From NCBI GenBank assembly GCA_965218775.1, contig CBDCLS010000006.1, forward strand, positions 1,798,001 through 1,862,000: a DNA stretch of 64,000 nt, written 5' to 3'. Below are positions 1 to 9,158 of this stretch, piece by piece. The DNA comes from CAUZIZ01 sp965218775. GTDB lineage: Bacteria; Acidobacteriota; UBA6911; RPQK01; JAJDTT01. Position 1 is the first letter of the stretch; the number at the start of each line of letters is the position of its first letter. The notes below the pieces were generated by a model, which saw nothing but the letters and a program-made list of their open reading frames with translations, had not been told where the DNA came from and made no database searches. A program made the translations under genes and the position numbers.

Positions 1-282
1 GGTCCCGGCAGGTCCGCCGTGCATCAGGAAGAAAACAGAGCGAACGGGTTCTCCTGCGAAGTCAAAGTTAAGTGATCCAACTCGCTTCACGATGCGGGCC
101 TCAACCCCTGTTTCTTCAAGCACTTCACGTACGGCGGCAGCGCGAGGAGATTCCCCAGGTTCAATATGACCCTTCGGCAGCACCCAATGCTCAGGGGTAC
201 TCCTGGAGGTGACGATCAGGAACTCGGGAACATCTCCGATAACGCGGAATACTATGCCACCAGCATGGCTGCAGTTGTTCAC
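1..282 (-). CDS. Nudix hydrolase, N-terminal part (runs off the left edge)
   Basis: The 94 codons present carry a complete Nudix box at residues 38-60 (G-x5-E-x7-REVLEETGV, beginning GHIEPGES), the Mg2+-binding catalytic loop of enzymes that cleave nucleoside diphosphates linked to another group. The start is the GTG at 282: an AAGGAG Shine-Dalgarno lies 6 nt upstream, and an in-frame stop further upstream excludes a much longer protein. The substrate cannot be told from the motif; the short N-terminal strand before the box resembles small MutT/Ap4A-hydrolase-like members (inference). The C-terminus lies outside the window. Confidence 0.85.
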   Translation of the reverse strand, partial: MNNCSHAGGIVFRVIGDVPEFLIVTSRSTPEHWVLPKGHIEPGESPRAAAVREVLEETGVEARIVKRVGSLNFDFAGEPVRSVFFLMHGGPAGT

Positions 283-399
283 AGCGGGCTCCTTTTTCGC
301 AGCCTCAATACTACGCAGACCTGACGGCCAATCCAACCAACGTGATTCTGGGGAATTGATTTTCCGCCACTTCTGCAATTCGAAAGTGTTGGCACGGCG

Positions 400-567
400 C
401 TACTGACAGAGGCTCTCCGCCCGCGGCTCCGTTCCCACTCTCGTAGCCGTACGAATTGTGCACTCACAAGGTCGGCCCGATAGTAATAGCTGAGTATTCC
501 ACCGAGGCGCTCTCTGCAGGAGTGCCCCGCCTAGAAATCCACGTCTGGATAGGTTGTGTCTTTTCAT
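400..567 (-). pseudogene. Tat signal peptide remnant of a lost exported protein
   Basis: An ATG at 567 opens with MKRHNLSRRGFLGGALL, a typical twin-arginine leader (S-R-R-x-F-L then a hydrophobic stretch). After about 20 residues the sequence turns into arginine-rich text without recognisable domain and stops at 400. It is best read as the 5' end of a Tat-exported oxidoreductase or DUF1501-like gene whose body has been lost. It lies between the divergently unrelated Nudix and BNR genes, all on the minus strand. A short real gene is possible but less likely. Confidence 0.4.
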
Positions 568-611
568 GTCCGTGTCCTCGTTCTCAGAGTACGTGGCGCA
601 TCGCTTGGACC

Positions 612-1739
612 TCATTGTGCATCCAGCTCAATGCGCCACAGATCAAGATCCGACTGGTAGACGATCACATTCGGTTCGGCTTCGAAGATAGTCGGATAGG
701 CACTTCGCCCGGCGAAGTCAGCCACGGTCACGACAGTCCAGTCTTCGCCGGTCGCATCCCGGCTCAGGGCCAGACGGCAGCGCCTCCGGGTGTCTTCGTC
801 CCGATAGTTCGCTTTCTTGGGGCCGGTGCGGGGCATCATCTGGCCAAAAGCGAGAGCCAGCCGGCCGTCCGCCAGCTTCAGAAGAAAGGGATCAACTCCG
901 TTTTCGAGTCCGGAAGGGGTGAGGGGATCGGTCCAGGTTTTCCCACCGTCGCTGCTCCAGCTGGCAACCAGCGCGCTGTAGTGTCCCGTCCTCATCACAG
1001 CGAGCAATCTGCCATCGTCCAGGGGCTGGATCGCGCATTCGTTGTAGCCTTCCGTATCGTCCACATCGCTGGCCCGAGGAGCAGCGATGGTTGCGAGGTA
1101 GCGCCAGGTCTTGCCCTGATCGGTGGATCGCACCAGGAAAGCCCTCATCTTGCGGGGAGTCTCGGCCTGGCTGCGCGGATCGTTGGGGACGGCCGTGTCC
1201 TGCTCGAAGGAGCCGATCATGGGTGCCAGCAGCGACCCGTCCGTCATTTCCCGGATACCCCTATGAAAAAAGAGGTGGCGGCTTCCCCTCTCACCCGCGA
1301 CTTCGGAGAACTCGTCGCGGGGCACGACACCGGCCTCCGAAACCCAGACGAGTGTATCCTCTTTTTGCACCGTCTTCAGGCCGTCAGTCGAACGCCACAT
1401 CTTACCCACGCAGCGACCCTGCCGGTCACAATCGACGGCCCAATACACCCCCAGGAAGAGCCCTTTCCGCCACAACAGGGAGGTCAATCGGGTCCCGAAT
1501 AGCTGAGTACCCAGGGGCGCGTCGGACTCGACGGCGGGAATCAGTCTCCTGCCGCCATCCGTGGTTTTCAGGGTGCCCAGTAGGTAGATGGTCCCGTCGG
1601 GAGCCTGCACCGATCGGGCATACCGACACCGGAGAGGGCCCTGAATCCCAGCTGTGGAGGCCTGGCCCCCACCCTGAGACAGGCCTGCACTCATGAAACA
1701 GAGCGACGAAAGCGTCACTACGAACCAGCGTGAAAACAA
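612..1739 (-). CDS. secreted sialidase-like BNR/Asp-box protein
   Basis: A 375-residue beta-propeller protein with a signal peptide (hydrophobic residues about 5-20). Two clear Asp-boxes (S-x-D-x-G-x-T-W) are visible, STDQGKTW near residue 205 and SSDGGKTW near 262, and a degenerate one, STDGLKT, near 117. This is the BNR/sialidase superfamily: periplasmic or secreted glycan-binding or exo-glycosidase proteins. The canonical sialidase arginine triad cannot be confirmed by eye, so the substrate is open. The start is a TTG at 1739, chosen because AAAGGAGG lies 5 nt before it. It stands alone; no operon partner is close. Confidence 0.75.
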   Translation of the reverse strand: MFSRWFVVTLSSLCFMSAGLSQGGGQASTAGIQGPLRCRYARSVQAPDGTIYLLGTLKTTDGGRRLIPAVESDAPLGTQLFGTRLTSLLWRKGLFLGVYWAVDCDRQGRCVGKMWRSTDGLKTVQKEDTLVWVSEAGVVPRDEFSEVAGERGSRHLFFHRGIREMTDGSLLAPMIGSFEQDTAVPNDPRSQAETPRKMRAFLVRSTDQGKTWRYLATIAAPRASDVDDTEGYNECAIQPLDDGRLLAVMRTGHYSALVASWSSDGGKTWTDPLTPSGLENGVDPFLLKLADGRLALAFGQMMPRTGPKKANYRDEDTRRRCRLALSRDATGEDWTVVTVADFAGRSAYPTIFEAEPNVIVYQSDLDLWRIELDAQ

Positions 1740-1975
1740 GTCAGCCTCCTTTCCTCTGCCTTCGCGTCCCCCTCGCGGGGAAACTTCAAGCAGCGTCTTC
1801 CGTCCTTCGAAATTCGCTTGTTCGATATTCTGCTGTTTGTCATTTAGGGGTTGCCTACTTCAGGAAAAGGAAGAAACTTCGAAATCATAAACTGCAGAAC
1901 ACCGAACAGGCGAATTCCAAAGTGTCCTGCCCGTTAATCGATTGTCAATCCAAGTTGCGACAAGAATCCTTAATC

Positions 1976-2407
1976 AGTTTCAGGTCGCTCCCACCCCCAG
2001 CGGTGCTGACCCCATTCAGGGCGAAACTCTGCAAGAACTTCGGTGGCTATCGCCTACACCGAAGGTGTTACTGCGTGTAGCCCAGGATTGCAATGCGAAG
2101 CGAGCTACCCTGGGTTTGATTCGCCCAGTCCTTTTTCTACGCTGAAAGCGTTATTGTCAAAAGCGCTACCCCGGTTGGCAATAACCCCGTTGGGGTAAGG
2201 CATTTTTTTGGCGATCTTGACCCAGGGTAGCTCGCTTCGCATTGGGCTACACGCATTAACGCCCTTCGGCGTAGACCTTGTCTCCACGGAATTGCATTCC
2301 AGTTTGGTTCAAGTTTCAGCTTAGCACGGCCACCGTCACGTCCCTCGACTGAAGTTTCTTTCTCCGAATGGGACCAGCACCGCTGGGGGCGGGACTGAAC
2401 TGAAACT
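1976..2407. repeat. 432-bp palindromic element, nested inverted repeats
   Basis: The outer arms are 1976-2017 and 2366-2407, about 42 bp each and inverted, sharing cores such as CCCCCAGCGGTGCTG. Inside them is a second imperfect inverted pair, about 2053-2115 and 2220-2274, containing AAGCGAGCTACCCTGGGT and its complement. No convincing protein is encoded between them. A single outer arm recurs at 5010-5051. The layout suggests a non-autonomous mobile palindrome. Confidence 0.6.
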
Positions 2408-2442
2408 CGGGGACCACAGAGTGGACCGAAACGACAGCGACT

Positions 2443-3366
2443 TCAGAGAAGGCGGCCCAGGAACCCGAGCAGGATGCGGTTGAGTTCCTTGGGACGCTCC
2501 ACCATCACCCAGTGTCCCGATTCCCGGATAACCACCAGGCGAGACTCGGCGGAGGGGAGGTTTTCTTGCTCCCATCCCTCGGGAATCTCCTCCTGGGAGA
2601 AGGCTCCATAGGAGCACAGCACGACCAGGAGCGGTACCCGACACCATTTTCCTTCGGGAGAGCGGTCTCTCTGGGCCCTCGGGTTTCGCCCTCCCATCTG
2701 TTTTTTCAACTGGGCTATTCGTTGCTTGTGGAGCCCTAGCCGCTTCAGGTTGAAGGGGCTCGGATATGCGGGTGCTGTGGGCCCGTAGATCCCTTTTTCG
2801 AGACCCAGTTGCTCCATCGCTGGGTCGGCCAGGCCACCTCCGTCCACGTCGACCAGTGCTTCCACTCGCTGGGGGCTCATCTGGTACATTTCCCGGATGA
2901 TCCAGGACCCCAGGCTATGGCCTACCAGGACCGCCTTCTCGATGCTCAGGTGGTCCATCAGGGCCAGAGAGTCCCGGGCGTGATTGCGGGTCGTGTGGGG
3001 GAGCGGCCCTGGGTCGCTCTGCCCAAAGAAGGCAAGATCGGGCACCACCACCCGGTACTTTCCAGCCGCGGCAGGCATCTGGAATCTCCAGTCGTGGTGA
3101 TCGCCGGCCATGCCATGGACCAGAAGCACCACCCTGCCGGTGCCCTGGTCCGCGTAGCGAATCCGTCGGCCCTGATAGGTGAAGGTATCAAGAGTGGAGG
3201 AAAACTCATCCTGGCCTACGAGGGTCTCGGAGACCATTAGCAAAAGACTCGTCAACGAAGCAAGGAGGAACGTCGCCCAACTGCCTCGGGTTCGTGATCT
3301 ATCGCACGGGTGGTTTCGCGGCGGAGATGACGAGCGGAGCCTGATGCACCTGGTGCGCCGTTCCAA
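2443..3366 (-). CDS. exported alpha/beta hydrolase
   Basis: An alpha/beta-hydrolase-fold protein of about 307 residues. Visible motifs are the oxyanion-hole HG (HGMAGDHHDW, about residue 84), the nucleophile elbow GHSLG (Ser about 151) and the catalytic His in ESGHWVMVERP near the C-terminus. The usual acidic residue after strand 6 or 7 is not obvious: the stretch LLVVLCSYGAF lacks the expected Asp, so either a later Glu serves or activity is reduced. A hydrophobic segment (about residues 30-45) is a signal peptide or anchor. The start is uncertain; TTG at 3366 is the first plausible codon after the stop of an upstream remnant and has GGGAG 8 nt before it, but the n-region would be long. Confidence 0.65.
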   Translation of the reverse strand: MERRTRCIRLRSSSPPRNHPCDRSRTRGSWATFLLASLTSLLLMVSETLVGQDEFSSTLDTFTYQGRRIRYADQGTGRVVLLVHGMAGDHHDWRFQMPAAAGKYRVVVPDLAFFGQSDPGPLPHTTRNHARDSLALMDHLSIEKAVLVGHSLGSWIIREMYQMSPQRVEALVDVDGGGLADPAMEQLGLEKGIYGPTAPAYPSPFNLKRLGLHKQRIAQLKKQMGGRNPRAQRDRSPEGKWCRVPLLVVLCSYGAFSQEEIPEGWEQENLPSAESRLVVIRESGHWVMVERPKELNRILLGFLGRLL

Positions 3367-3371
3367 GGGTG

Positions 3372-3554
3372 TTACTCCCGAAAATTCCAGCTTGGTCTTG
3401 CCGGGCCGGCCGAAATGACCTCCTCGACATAGAACCCGCTCTGGGGAGCCACCGGAAGCCCGAAGTGCTCCCCGCGGTCCATGATCCGATAGACCAATGG
3501 CGCTGGAACGGAACTCCTGAGCTGTCTTGCAGTTTCTGGGAACAGGACTGAATT
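3372..3554 (-). pseudogene. 3' remnant of an unidentified gene
   Basis: A stop-terminated frame ends with about 45 residues of natural-looking sequence (VYRIMDRGEHFGLPVAPQ, then GFYVEEV and a final PSWNFRE) but has no start or N-terminal domain. It directly precedes the alpha/beta hydrolase on the same strand. I read it as the tail of a deleted gene; the family is not recognised. Confidence 0.35.
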
Positions 3555-3725
3555 CTGCCATTAGCATGTTGAGTTGTCCAGTGTTTGTGACAAGTTAACT
3601 GTCCGGTCTGTTGATATAAAAGGGTCACTTTGTCAGTAGCAGTAGAGCCTATGGAAAAGTGGAAAACGAGAACGCTGCGCGTCGCGTGGGGAGGCGATCG
3701 TTTGGCAACCAACTACCACGCGCAG

Positions 3726-4286
3726 TCAATCTGAGCCCGAGAGCTTAAGCCACTCGTCGCCATACCAATAGTGAACGACCGACGCTTTCCCTACATAGGC
3801 ATCATCGATCCCCTCATGGTCCATTGGTGGCGGCTTAGCTCCATCGTACCATTTGTAGTGATCGAGAATATTCCTCTGACTTACCACCCCGATCCTGCGA
3901 CTGAACCCTATCTCGCTACCGCCAAAGTCTTGTAACCAGCGCTTGTCCTCAGAATCAGAAATTGTGGCCACAGACGTGGGGCTCCCGGACCAGAAAACTA
4001 GGATTCTCGAACGTCGGTCGATCGAGCATAGAACCGCCCAGTCTCTCTGTCCGGGTCTCTGGAGTTCGCCCGAGACGACATTGTGCGGCCGGCCCTCAGT
4101 CCAGGCCTGTGGAATACTGCAACCTCGATCTTCGAGCGCAGCCTGCAGATCTTGGGGAAGCTCACCAAATCGTGATGGAGCCAGCCTCAATGTCTCTCTG
4201 TCGGCCTTCTCCCAACGATCTTGGGCAGCCGTGGAGCCTAACAACAAAGTCATAAAGGGAACGATCGCTAAACGTCGGACACTCAT
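3726..4286 (-). CDS. secreted protein of an acidobacterial-type uncharacterised family
   Basis: A 186-residue protein with a signal peptide (residues 1-21, ending TAAQ). The stretches FGELPQDLQAALEDRGC, SIPQ and QRDWAVLCS resemble a group of short secreted proteins of unknown function in environmental genomes (recognised by pattern only). ATG at 4286 has AAAGG 6 nt upstream. No catalytic motif is apparent. It has no close same-strand neighbour, so it is probably monocistronic. The DNA on its 5' side (4287-4554) holds no supported gene. Confidence 0.6.
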   Translation of the reverse strand: MSVRRLAIVPFMTLLLGSTAAQDRWEKADRETLRLAPSRFGELPQDLQAALEDRGCSIPQAWTEGRPHNVVSGELQRPGQRDWAVLCSIDRRSRILVFWSGSPTSVATISDSEDKRWLQDFGGSEIGFSRRIGVVSQRNILDHYKWYDGAKPPPMDHEGIDDAYVGKASVVHYWYGDEWLKLSGSD

Positions 4287-4554
4287 TCACTGCCTTTCGG
4301 AAATGGCGACTGTAACTCGCAGGATACCCGAAAGGATGGTGACGTTGCAGCTCGTCTTTGGGTCGTGGTCGCAGTTGAGCAACTCGCAACTCTGTAACCG
4401 AAGCGAGACCGCGGTCAGAATCTACAAGGAGTGAAGGATAGGCACTTGCCTGCCCCCAGGAGGCCGAGCGAAGTTCCACCAGCACGGCCTTCATTCATGG
4501 GAGCCGGTTGGGAGACTTGCGTCCTACCGCTATTAGCAGTGGAGTTACCAAAGT

Positions 4555-4788
4555 GTGATAGCTGTCACACTTTACCTTCTCTACGTCAATCGCAGCAACG
4601 ATCCCCAATTTCAGGAAAAACTGCGCGAGATCGTGGGACTTTACGTGGAGATTCCAACCCAAGCGCCTGTCTTGTGCGTGGAGGAAAAAAGTGGAATCCA
4701 GGTTCTGTCTCATCGCCGCGGGCTGATCCGAGCAAAGCCGGGTCAGTGGGGTCGGCTGGAGTATGAATACATCCACGGAACCCGATAG
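4555..4788 (+). pseudogene. IS630-family transposase fragment
   Basis: About 75 residues match the middle of IS630-type DDE transposases: SNDPQFQEKLREIVGLY, then the conserved core APVLCVEEKSGIQVL and a final YEYIHGT. In the family the core normally reads LCVDEKSQIQ; here the first catalytic Asp is a Glu (VEEKS). Both the N-terminal helix-turn-helix region and the downstream catalytic residues are missing, so it is a dead relic. It shows that TA-targeting IS630 elements have been present, which is relevant to the TA-flanked palindromes elsewhere. Confidence 0.75.
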
Positions 4789-4807
4789 ATAGTCCCGACA
4801 AGTTTTG

Positions 4808-4921
4808 TTTGCTGAGTTTCAGAGAGTCCTGAAACCCGGCGGCTCATTCATCTTCGTGACTCCTAATCTCTTTAATCCTATTATGATGGTTAGCAAGATC
4901 TTGCCCTTTTCTCTGCAATAA
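4808..4921 (+). pseudogene. SAM-dependent methyltransferase C-terminal fragment
   Basis: Thirty-seven codons plus stop read FAEFQRVLKPGGSFIFVTPN followed by a loop and the end. RVLKPGG-x-hhhxTPN is the post-motif III signature of class I methyltransferases (Methyltransf_11/25 type). There is no SAM-binding half upstream, because the IS630 relic ends 20 bp earlier. This is a truncated gene tail. Confidence 0.65.
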
Positions 4922-5009
4922 AGTGGTCAAGTCTCTAAGGGATAAAGGCAAGGGAAGGGAAGGCGGCCTGGAGACCACCGCTACGACCCGGACCCAGGGT
5001 TTCTTGCTC

Positions 5010-5051
5010 GAATGGGGCCAGCGCCTTCGGCGGCGGGACCAACCTGAAACT
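5010..5051. repeat. solo arm of the 1976-2407 palindrome family
   Basis: GAATGGGGCCAGCGCCTTCG and the following bases to TGAAACT match the outer arm at 2366-2407, with the GC-rich core changed. It lies between the methyltransferase relic and the 3' end of the aminotransferase gene. Confidence 0.55.
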
Positions 5052-5105
5052 CCATCAGCAAGGAAATCGCGAACAATCCGCCATTTGCCAGAGCCATGAC
5101 CACGG

Positions 5106-6446
5106 TTAGCCGATAATCTCTATGACCGATTCCACCCCCTCGACGAAGGAATCGATTTCAGTTTGGCCGATCGCCGTGGAAAGACAGCCCATGCCTCTTG
5201 GAGCCAGCACGAATCCGTGATTGAGCAGGCCCAGATGCAGAGCCTGCTTGAGAGGGATGTCGTGATCGGCCGAAGTACGATAGTCGGAAATAGGGTGGGT
5301 GCTGGTGTGGATGTTGAACAGGGAGCCGATCTGCGTCACCTGCGCCGGAAACTGGTGCCTGGCGAACAGGCTCTCCAGAGTGGCAGCCATCTGTGAGGCC
5401 GATCGCTCCAACTGAGTGAAACTGTCGGGAGACAGAGCCTCCAGAGTGGCAATCCCGGCGACCATGGCCGGCGGATAACCGTTGAATGTCCCCGGATGAG
5501 TGACGCCGCCGCTGCCCGGCGATTCGAAGACGGACATGATGTCGGCCCGGCCTCCGAAGGCTCCAACAGGGAGTCCACCGCCAATGATCTTTCCCAGAGA
5601 CGTCAGATCGGGAGTGACCCCGAAATAGCCCTGGGCCCCATTGAAGGACAGGCGGAAGGCGATCACTTCGTCAAATATGAGGAGCATCCGGTGGCGTCTG
5701 GTATATTCCCTGAGAAAGGCCAGGAAGCCCTCGGCCGGAGCAATGACGCCGCCTGCTCCCATCACGGGTTCCACCATGATGGCCGCCACCGACTCCGCGA
5801 TCGGATCCAGAATTTTCTCGACAGCAGCCGGATTGTTGAAGGGAACCACGACAACATTGTCGAGCACGTTCTGAGGTATGCCCGGTCCGTCCGCCTGTCC
5901 GACCGGATGATCCCCGGGGCCCGCCTGATCGAGGCGAGGCGCGATGCTGACCTGGACATGCTCATGGGCGCCGTGAAATCCGCCTTCGATCTTGGCGATC
6001 TTGTCCCGGCCTGTGAAAGCCCGAGCGGCCCGTACCGCCATCAGAGTCGCTTCTGTGCCCGAGCTGGTGAACCGGAGCCGTTCCAGCGAAGGCATACGTT
6101 CCTGGATCAACTCTGCCAGCCTGAGCTCATATTCCGTTGGTGAGGCAAACGAGGTCCCACGTCCCAACTGTTGCTCGAGGGCCGCTACCACCTGTGGAGG
6201 ACGGTGACCGTGCATGAGCGAAGTGTAGTTGTTGAGGAAGTCGATCCTTTCATTGCCGTCAGCGTCCCAAGCGCGACACCCTTCCCCTCGTACCATGTAG
6301 GTTGGAAACGGCTCGAAAAAAACGCTGGCCCGGGTGTTTCCTGCAGGGAGAATCTTGAGAGCTCGTTCGTACAGCTCCCGCGACTGGGGATTCTGATCTT
6401 CATACGTCTGAATACAATCTTCGATTCCTGTTTTGGTTTGGGGCAT
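5106..6446 (-). CDS. class III aminotransferase, glutamate-1-semialdehyde aminomutase-like
   Basis: A 446-residue PLP-dependent fold-type I enzyme. Family features are the N-terminal LPAGNTRASVFFEPFPTYM stretch, the phosphate-binding SSGTEATLMAVRAAR, the PLP-ring Asp in LIFDEVIAFR and the Schiff-base Lys in SLGKIIGGGLPVGAFGG. This arrangement is that of glutamate-1-semialdehyde 2,1-aminomutase (HemL) and its many amino-sugar or amino-acid relatives. It begins 17 bp after the stop of the kelch-symporter gene, so the two are probably co-transcribed; a catabolic aminotransferase for the imported solute is then likelier than a haem-pathway enzyme (inference). Confidence 0.8.
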   Translation of the reverse strand: MPQTKTGIEDCIQTYEDQNPQSRELYERALKILPAGNTRASVFFEPFPTYMVRGEGCRAWDADGNERIDFLNNYTSLMHGHRPPQVVAALEQQLGRGTSFASPTEYELRLAELIQERMPSLERLRFTSSGTEATLMAVRAARAFTGRDKIAKIEGGFHGAHEHVQVSIAPRLDQAGPGDHPVGQADGPGIPQNVLDNVVVVPFNNPAAVEKILDPIAESVAAIMVEPVMGAGGVIAPAEGFLAFLREYTRRHRMLLIFDEVIAFRLSFNGAQGYFGVTPDLTSLGKIIGGGLPVGAFGGRADIMSVFESPGSGGVTHPGTFNGYPPAMVAGIATLEALSPDSFTQLERSASQMAATLESLFARHQFPAQVTQIGSLFNIHTSTHPISDYRTSADHDIPLKQALHLGLLNHGFVLAPRGMGCLSTAIGQTEIDSFVEGVESVIEIIG

Positions 6447-6463
6447 TCTCTTGAGCGTTTCTT

Positions 6464-9031
6464 TCAGCGATTGAGCGTATGCAGGGTCAGTCCTGCCAGA
6501 TCCCTCTTACGATCGGGTAGCAACCAGCTTACCAGCCAGCCCGTGATGAAGCAGCTCAGAATGCCGATTCCCCCGTAAAGGAAAAAGTGCACCGTTTGCC
6601 GGCTGCTGACTACATAGAGCAGAATCGCACTGACGGCGAAGCCGATGACGATACCCCGACTGCTGATTCGGCGCGTGAAGACGCCGGCCGCGAAGAGCCC
6701 TGCCAAACCGCTGCCGAAGAGACCCATGATCTTCTGAAACTGATCCCACATCGAGCCGCTTGGATTCGCCGCCAGATAGAGTGCCAGTCCGGTGCCTACT
6801 ATTCCCAGCAAGACGGTAACCGTTCTTGCCCAGTTGAGATAATGTTGTTCGCTTCGCGCACCTCTGAACCTTCTATAGAAGTCAGTGGTGAGGGCCATGG
6901 CAATCGAGTTCATGCTGGAGTCCAGGCTGGACATGGAGGCGGCCAACAGAGCGGCTATGGCCAGTCCCGCAACCCCGATCGGCAGCTGCTGTGCGATGAA
7001 CCAGGGAAAGATCTCGTCGGTCTGGGCTCCCGGGTTCAGCAACTCGGGGTGGACTTTGTAGAAGGCCCAGAGCGCCGTCCCAACTGCAAAGAAGAGGCTC
7101 CACCCCGGTACCGACATGGCTGCGTTGATCCAGATAGCCCGCGCGGCCTGCTTTTCATCGGGGGTCGTCAAGTACCTCTGGACAGAGGTCTGATCCGAGC
7201 TGTAGGGGATTACAAACTTGAAGAAATTGCCCACGATCACCACCCACAGAGCGGTTGTGGTCGCGTCCCATGTCAAGTTGACCGCGTGAAACTTGCCCTC
7301 AGCCACCCCCATGGAAATGATCTGACTGATCCCGCCTGGGACTCCTGAAGTGATGATGAAGAAGCTCAGAAGGGCTCCCCCAAAGGTGATCACAACCTGG
7401 AGCACGTCCGTCCAAATGACTGCCTCGATCCCGCCCAGTACGGTGTAGAGTGTAGCCACGATCCCCATGAGCAGAATGCAGCCATAGATGTTGAATCCAG
7501 TCACGGCTGCCAAGGCAAGAGCTGGGAGGTAGAGAACGATGCCCATGCGGGCGAACTGTAAAGCGACGAATGCTCCGCTGCCCAAAAGCCTGGCGGCCAC
7601 ACCAAACCGCTTTTCGAGATATTCGTAGGCGCTGCTCACTCCTAGTTGGCGGAAGAATGGCAAGTAGAACCGGATGATAACGAAGGGAACCGCAATGATC
7701 ATCATGTTGCCGAAGAAGTACACCCAGTTCGTTCGATACACCAGGGCAGGAATGGCCATGAATGAGATGGCGCTGATGGATGTTCCAAAGAGGCTCAGTC
7801 CGCAGGCCCACGAAGGGATGCGGCGTCCCGCCAGGAAAAAGTCATCGGTACCATGCTCTCGACCCGAGAAGTAGAACCCCATCCCAATCAGAACCGCCAG
7901 ATAGGCAGCCAAGGTGGCGTAATCCAGAGGATGCAGCCCTGCAGTCCTGGTCGGTGGCTCGGCCCAGACTATTCGCAGGGTCGGTGGATCGGCTTCTTCT
8001 TCCACACGAGCCGCGAGCACTCGTCCTCGCCAATACGCGAGGTGTGTGGAGGGACCCGGTTTCTGTTCAAGGAAGGGGGTGTCGGTCTGGCTGACGGGTT
8101 TCCCCGACCAATCGGTCCAGGTGTCCGTTATCGTGTGGTACGCCATTATGTCGGGGATTTCAGCTGCTCCGCCAGCGGTTGTGACAAGCAGGTGCGATTG
8201 TCCCAGGGGGACCGCCGGTACCGAAGTCCCGACCACAGGGTGCGGCAAGTTTGCCAGTCTCTTCCAGCCCAAGCCGCTTGTGTAGCGATAGGCGTCCAGA
8301 GGGCGATGCTGCCGCAGAGCTCGCTTCGAGTCGGGCGGCCCCAAGCCGCCGAACAGAAAAAGGGATCCGTCCTGGGTGGCCGCAACTGCTCTGGTTCGTG
8401 GGAGTCCAGGCCAAGGCTCGAGCTCTATCCAGCTTCGAGTGTTGGGGCTGTGAGACAGGTCCAACGACCAGAACCCCGCTTCGGCCGCCGCGGCGAAGGT
8501 GACGTAGAGGGTGTTGCCCTGCAAGGCCGCGCTGAAATGACTGGCCGGTTGGGGCAGGGAGGGAAGCTCCCGGCGATGGATTTGCTCAGCGGCGAGCTCC
8601 AGAAGAAAGGCGTCCTTCTGGGCGCCGGACTGGTTCAGTCCGCCCAGGCAGATCAGAGAATTGTTCCAGGTCAAAGAGACGCCGTGAGCGACCGGCCGGG
8701 TGAGTCGGAGCTTGTTCTCCGACCATCCGGCAGCCGAGTCCTCCAGGATGAAGATTCTATCGGAGTAGACCAGCGATTCTGACTGGCCGCCTGCAGGACG
8801 CGATCCTCCGGCGACCAGGAGCGAGTCCCCGGCAACGCCCATGAAGGCGCCCGCGAAGCCCAGGCTGCCGGAAAGCTCCGGCAGTCTTTCCCACTGCGGA
8901 GCCGGTCGTTGCCCGGCAGAGGCCGCAGCAAGCCCCACTGAGGTGCTCAGTAGTATCAGGATCGCAGGTAACAGTGATTTAGACACCGGTCGTCCAAACC
9001 GTGACTTAGCCCGTCTCCTCACGGCAAGCAT
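6464..9031 (-). CDS. kelch/mutarotase-like domain fused to a sodium:solute symporter
   Basis: About 855 residues. After a signal peptide the first ~350 residues form a kelch-type propeller (repeated LFGG / LLVTTAGG and W-rich blades) like the NanM sialate mutarotase family. The remaining ~480 residues are a sodium/solute symporter (SSS) with about 13 membrane helices, beginning LDYATLAAYLAVLIGMGFYF and including GREHGTDDFFLAGRRIPSW. The propeller would lie in the periplasm next to the transporter and could present the preferred anomer of a sugar. ATG at 9031 is preferred over a GTG at 9100 because it starts just before the signal peptide. It is followed closely by the aminotransferase gene. 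Confidence 0.8.
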   Translation of the reverse strand: MLAVRRRAKSRFGRPVSKSLLPAILILLSTSVGLAAASAGQRPAPQWERLPELSGSLGFAGAFMGVAGDSLLVAGGSRPAGGQSESLVYSDRIFILEDSAAGWSENKLRLTRPVAHGVSLTWNNSLICLGGLNQSGAQKDAFLLELAAEQIHRRELPSLPQPASHFSAALQGNTLYVTFAAAAEAGFWSLDLSHSPNTRSWIELEPWPGLPRTRAVAATQDGSLFLFGGLGPPDSKRALRQHRPLDAYRYTSGLGWKRLANLPHPVVGTSVPAVPLGQSHLLVTTAGGAAEIPDIMAYHTITDTWTDWSGKPVSQTDTPFLEQKPGPSTHLAYWRGRVLAARVEEEADPPTLRIVWAEPPTRTAGLHPLDYATLAAYLAVLIGMGFYFSGREHGTDDFFLAGRRIPSWACGLSLFGTSISAISFMAIPALVYRTNWVYFFGNMMIIAVPFVIIRFYLPFFRQLGVSSAYEYLEKRFGVAARLLGSGAFVALQFARMGIVLYLPALALAAVTGFNIYGCILLMGIVATLYTVLGGIEAVIWTDVLQVVITFGGALLSFFIITSGVPGGISQIISMGVAEGKFHAVNLTWDATTTALWVVIVGNFFKFVIPYSSDQTSVQRYLTTPDEKQAARAIWINAAMSVPGWSLFFAVGTALWAFYKVHPELLNPGAQTDEIFPWFIAQQLPIGVAGLAIAALLAASMSSLDSSMNSIAMALTTDFYRRFRGARSEQHYLNWARTVTVLLGIVGTGLALYLAANPSGSMWDQFQKIMGLFGSGLAGLFAAGVFTRRISSRGIVIGFAVSAILLYVVSSRQTVHFFLYGGIGILSCFITGWLVSWLLPDRKRDLAGLTLHTLNR

Positions 9032-9158
9032 CTTATCACCGCGATCGACTGACCCTCTCCGCTCTCTAAAAAAGTAACAGTCTGTCCCTTTCTCACACAC
9101 AGGCTTCAGCCGAAGAAACCTGACTTGAGAACGTCAAGCGTCGCCTTCTCAGGTATAA

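Noticed and set aside
456..1502. 348-codon plus-strand frame opposite the BNR gene
   Set aside because: Antisense of a gene with Asp-boxes, signal peptide and ribosome site; the plus frame has no family features.
3580..3640. TTGTCCAGTG and CTGTCCGGTC motifs resembling IS3/IS481 ends
   Set aside because: Suggestive of an IS end, but no transposase or matching second end is nearby.
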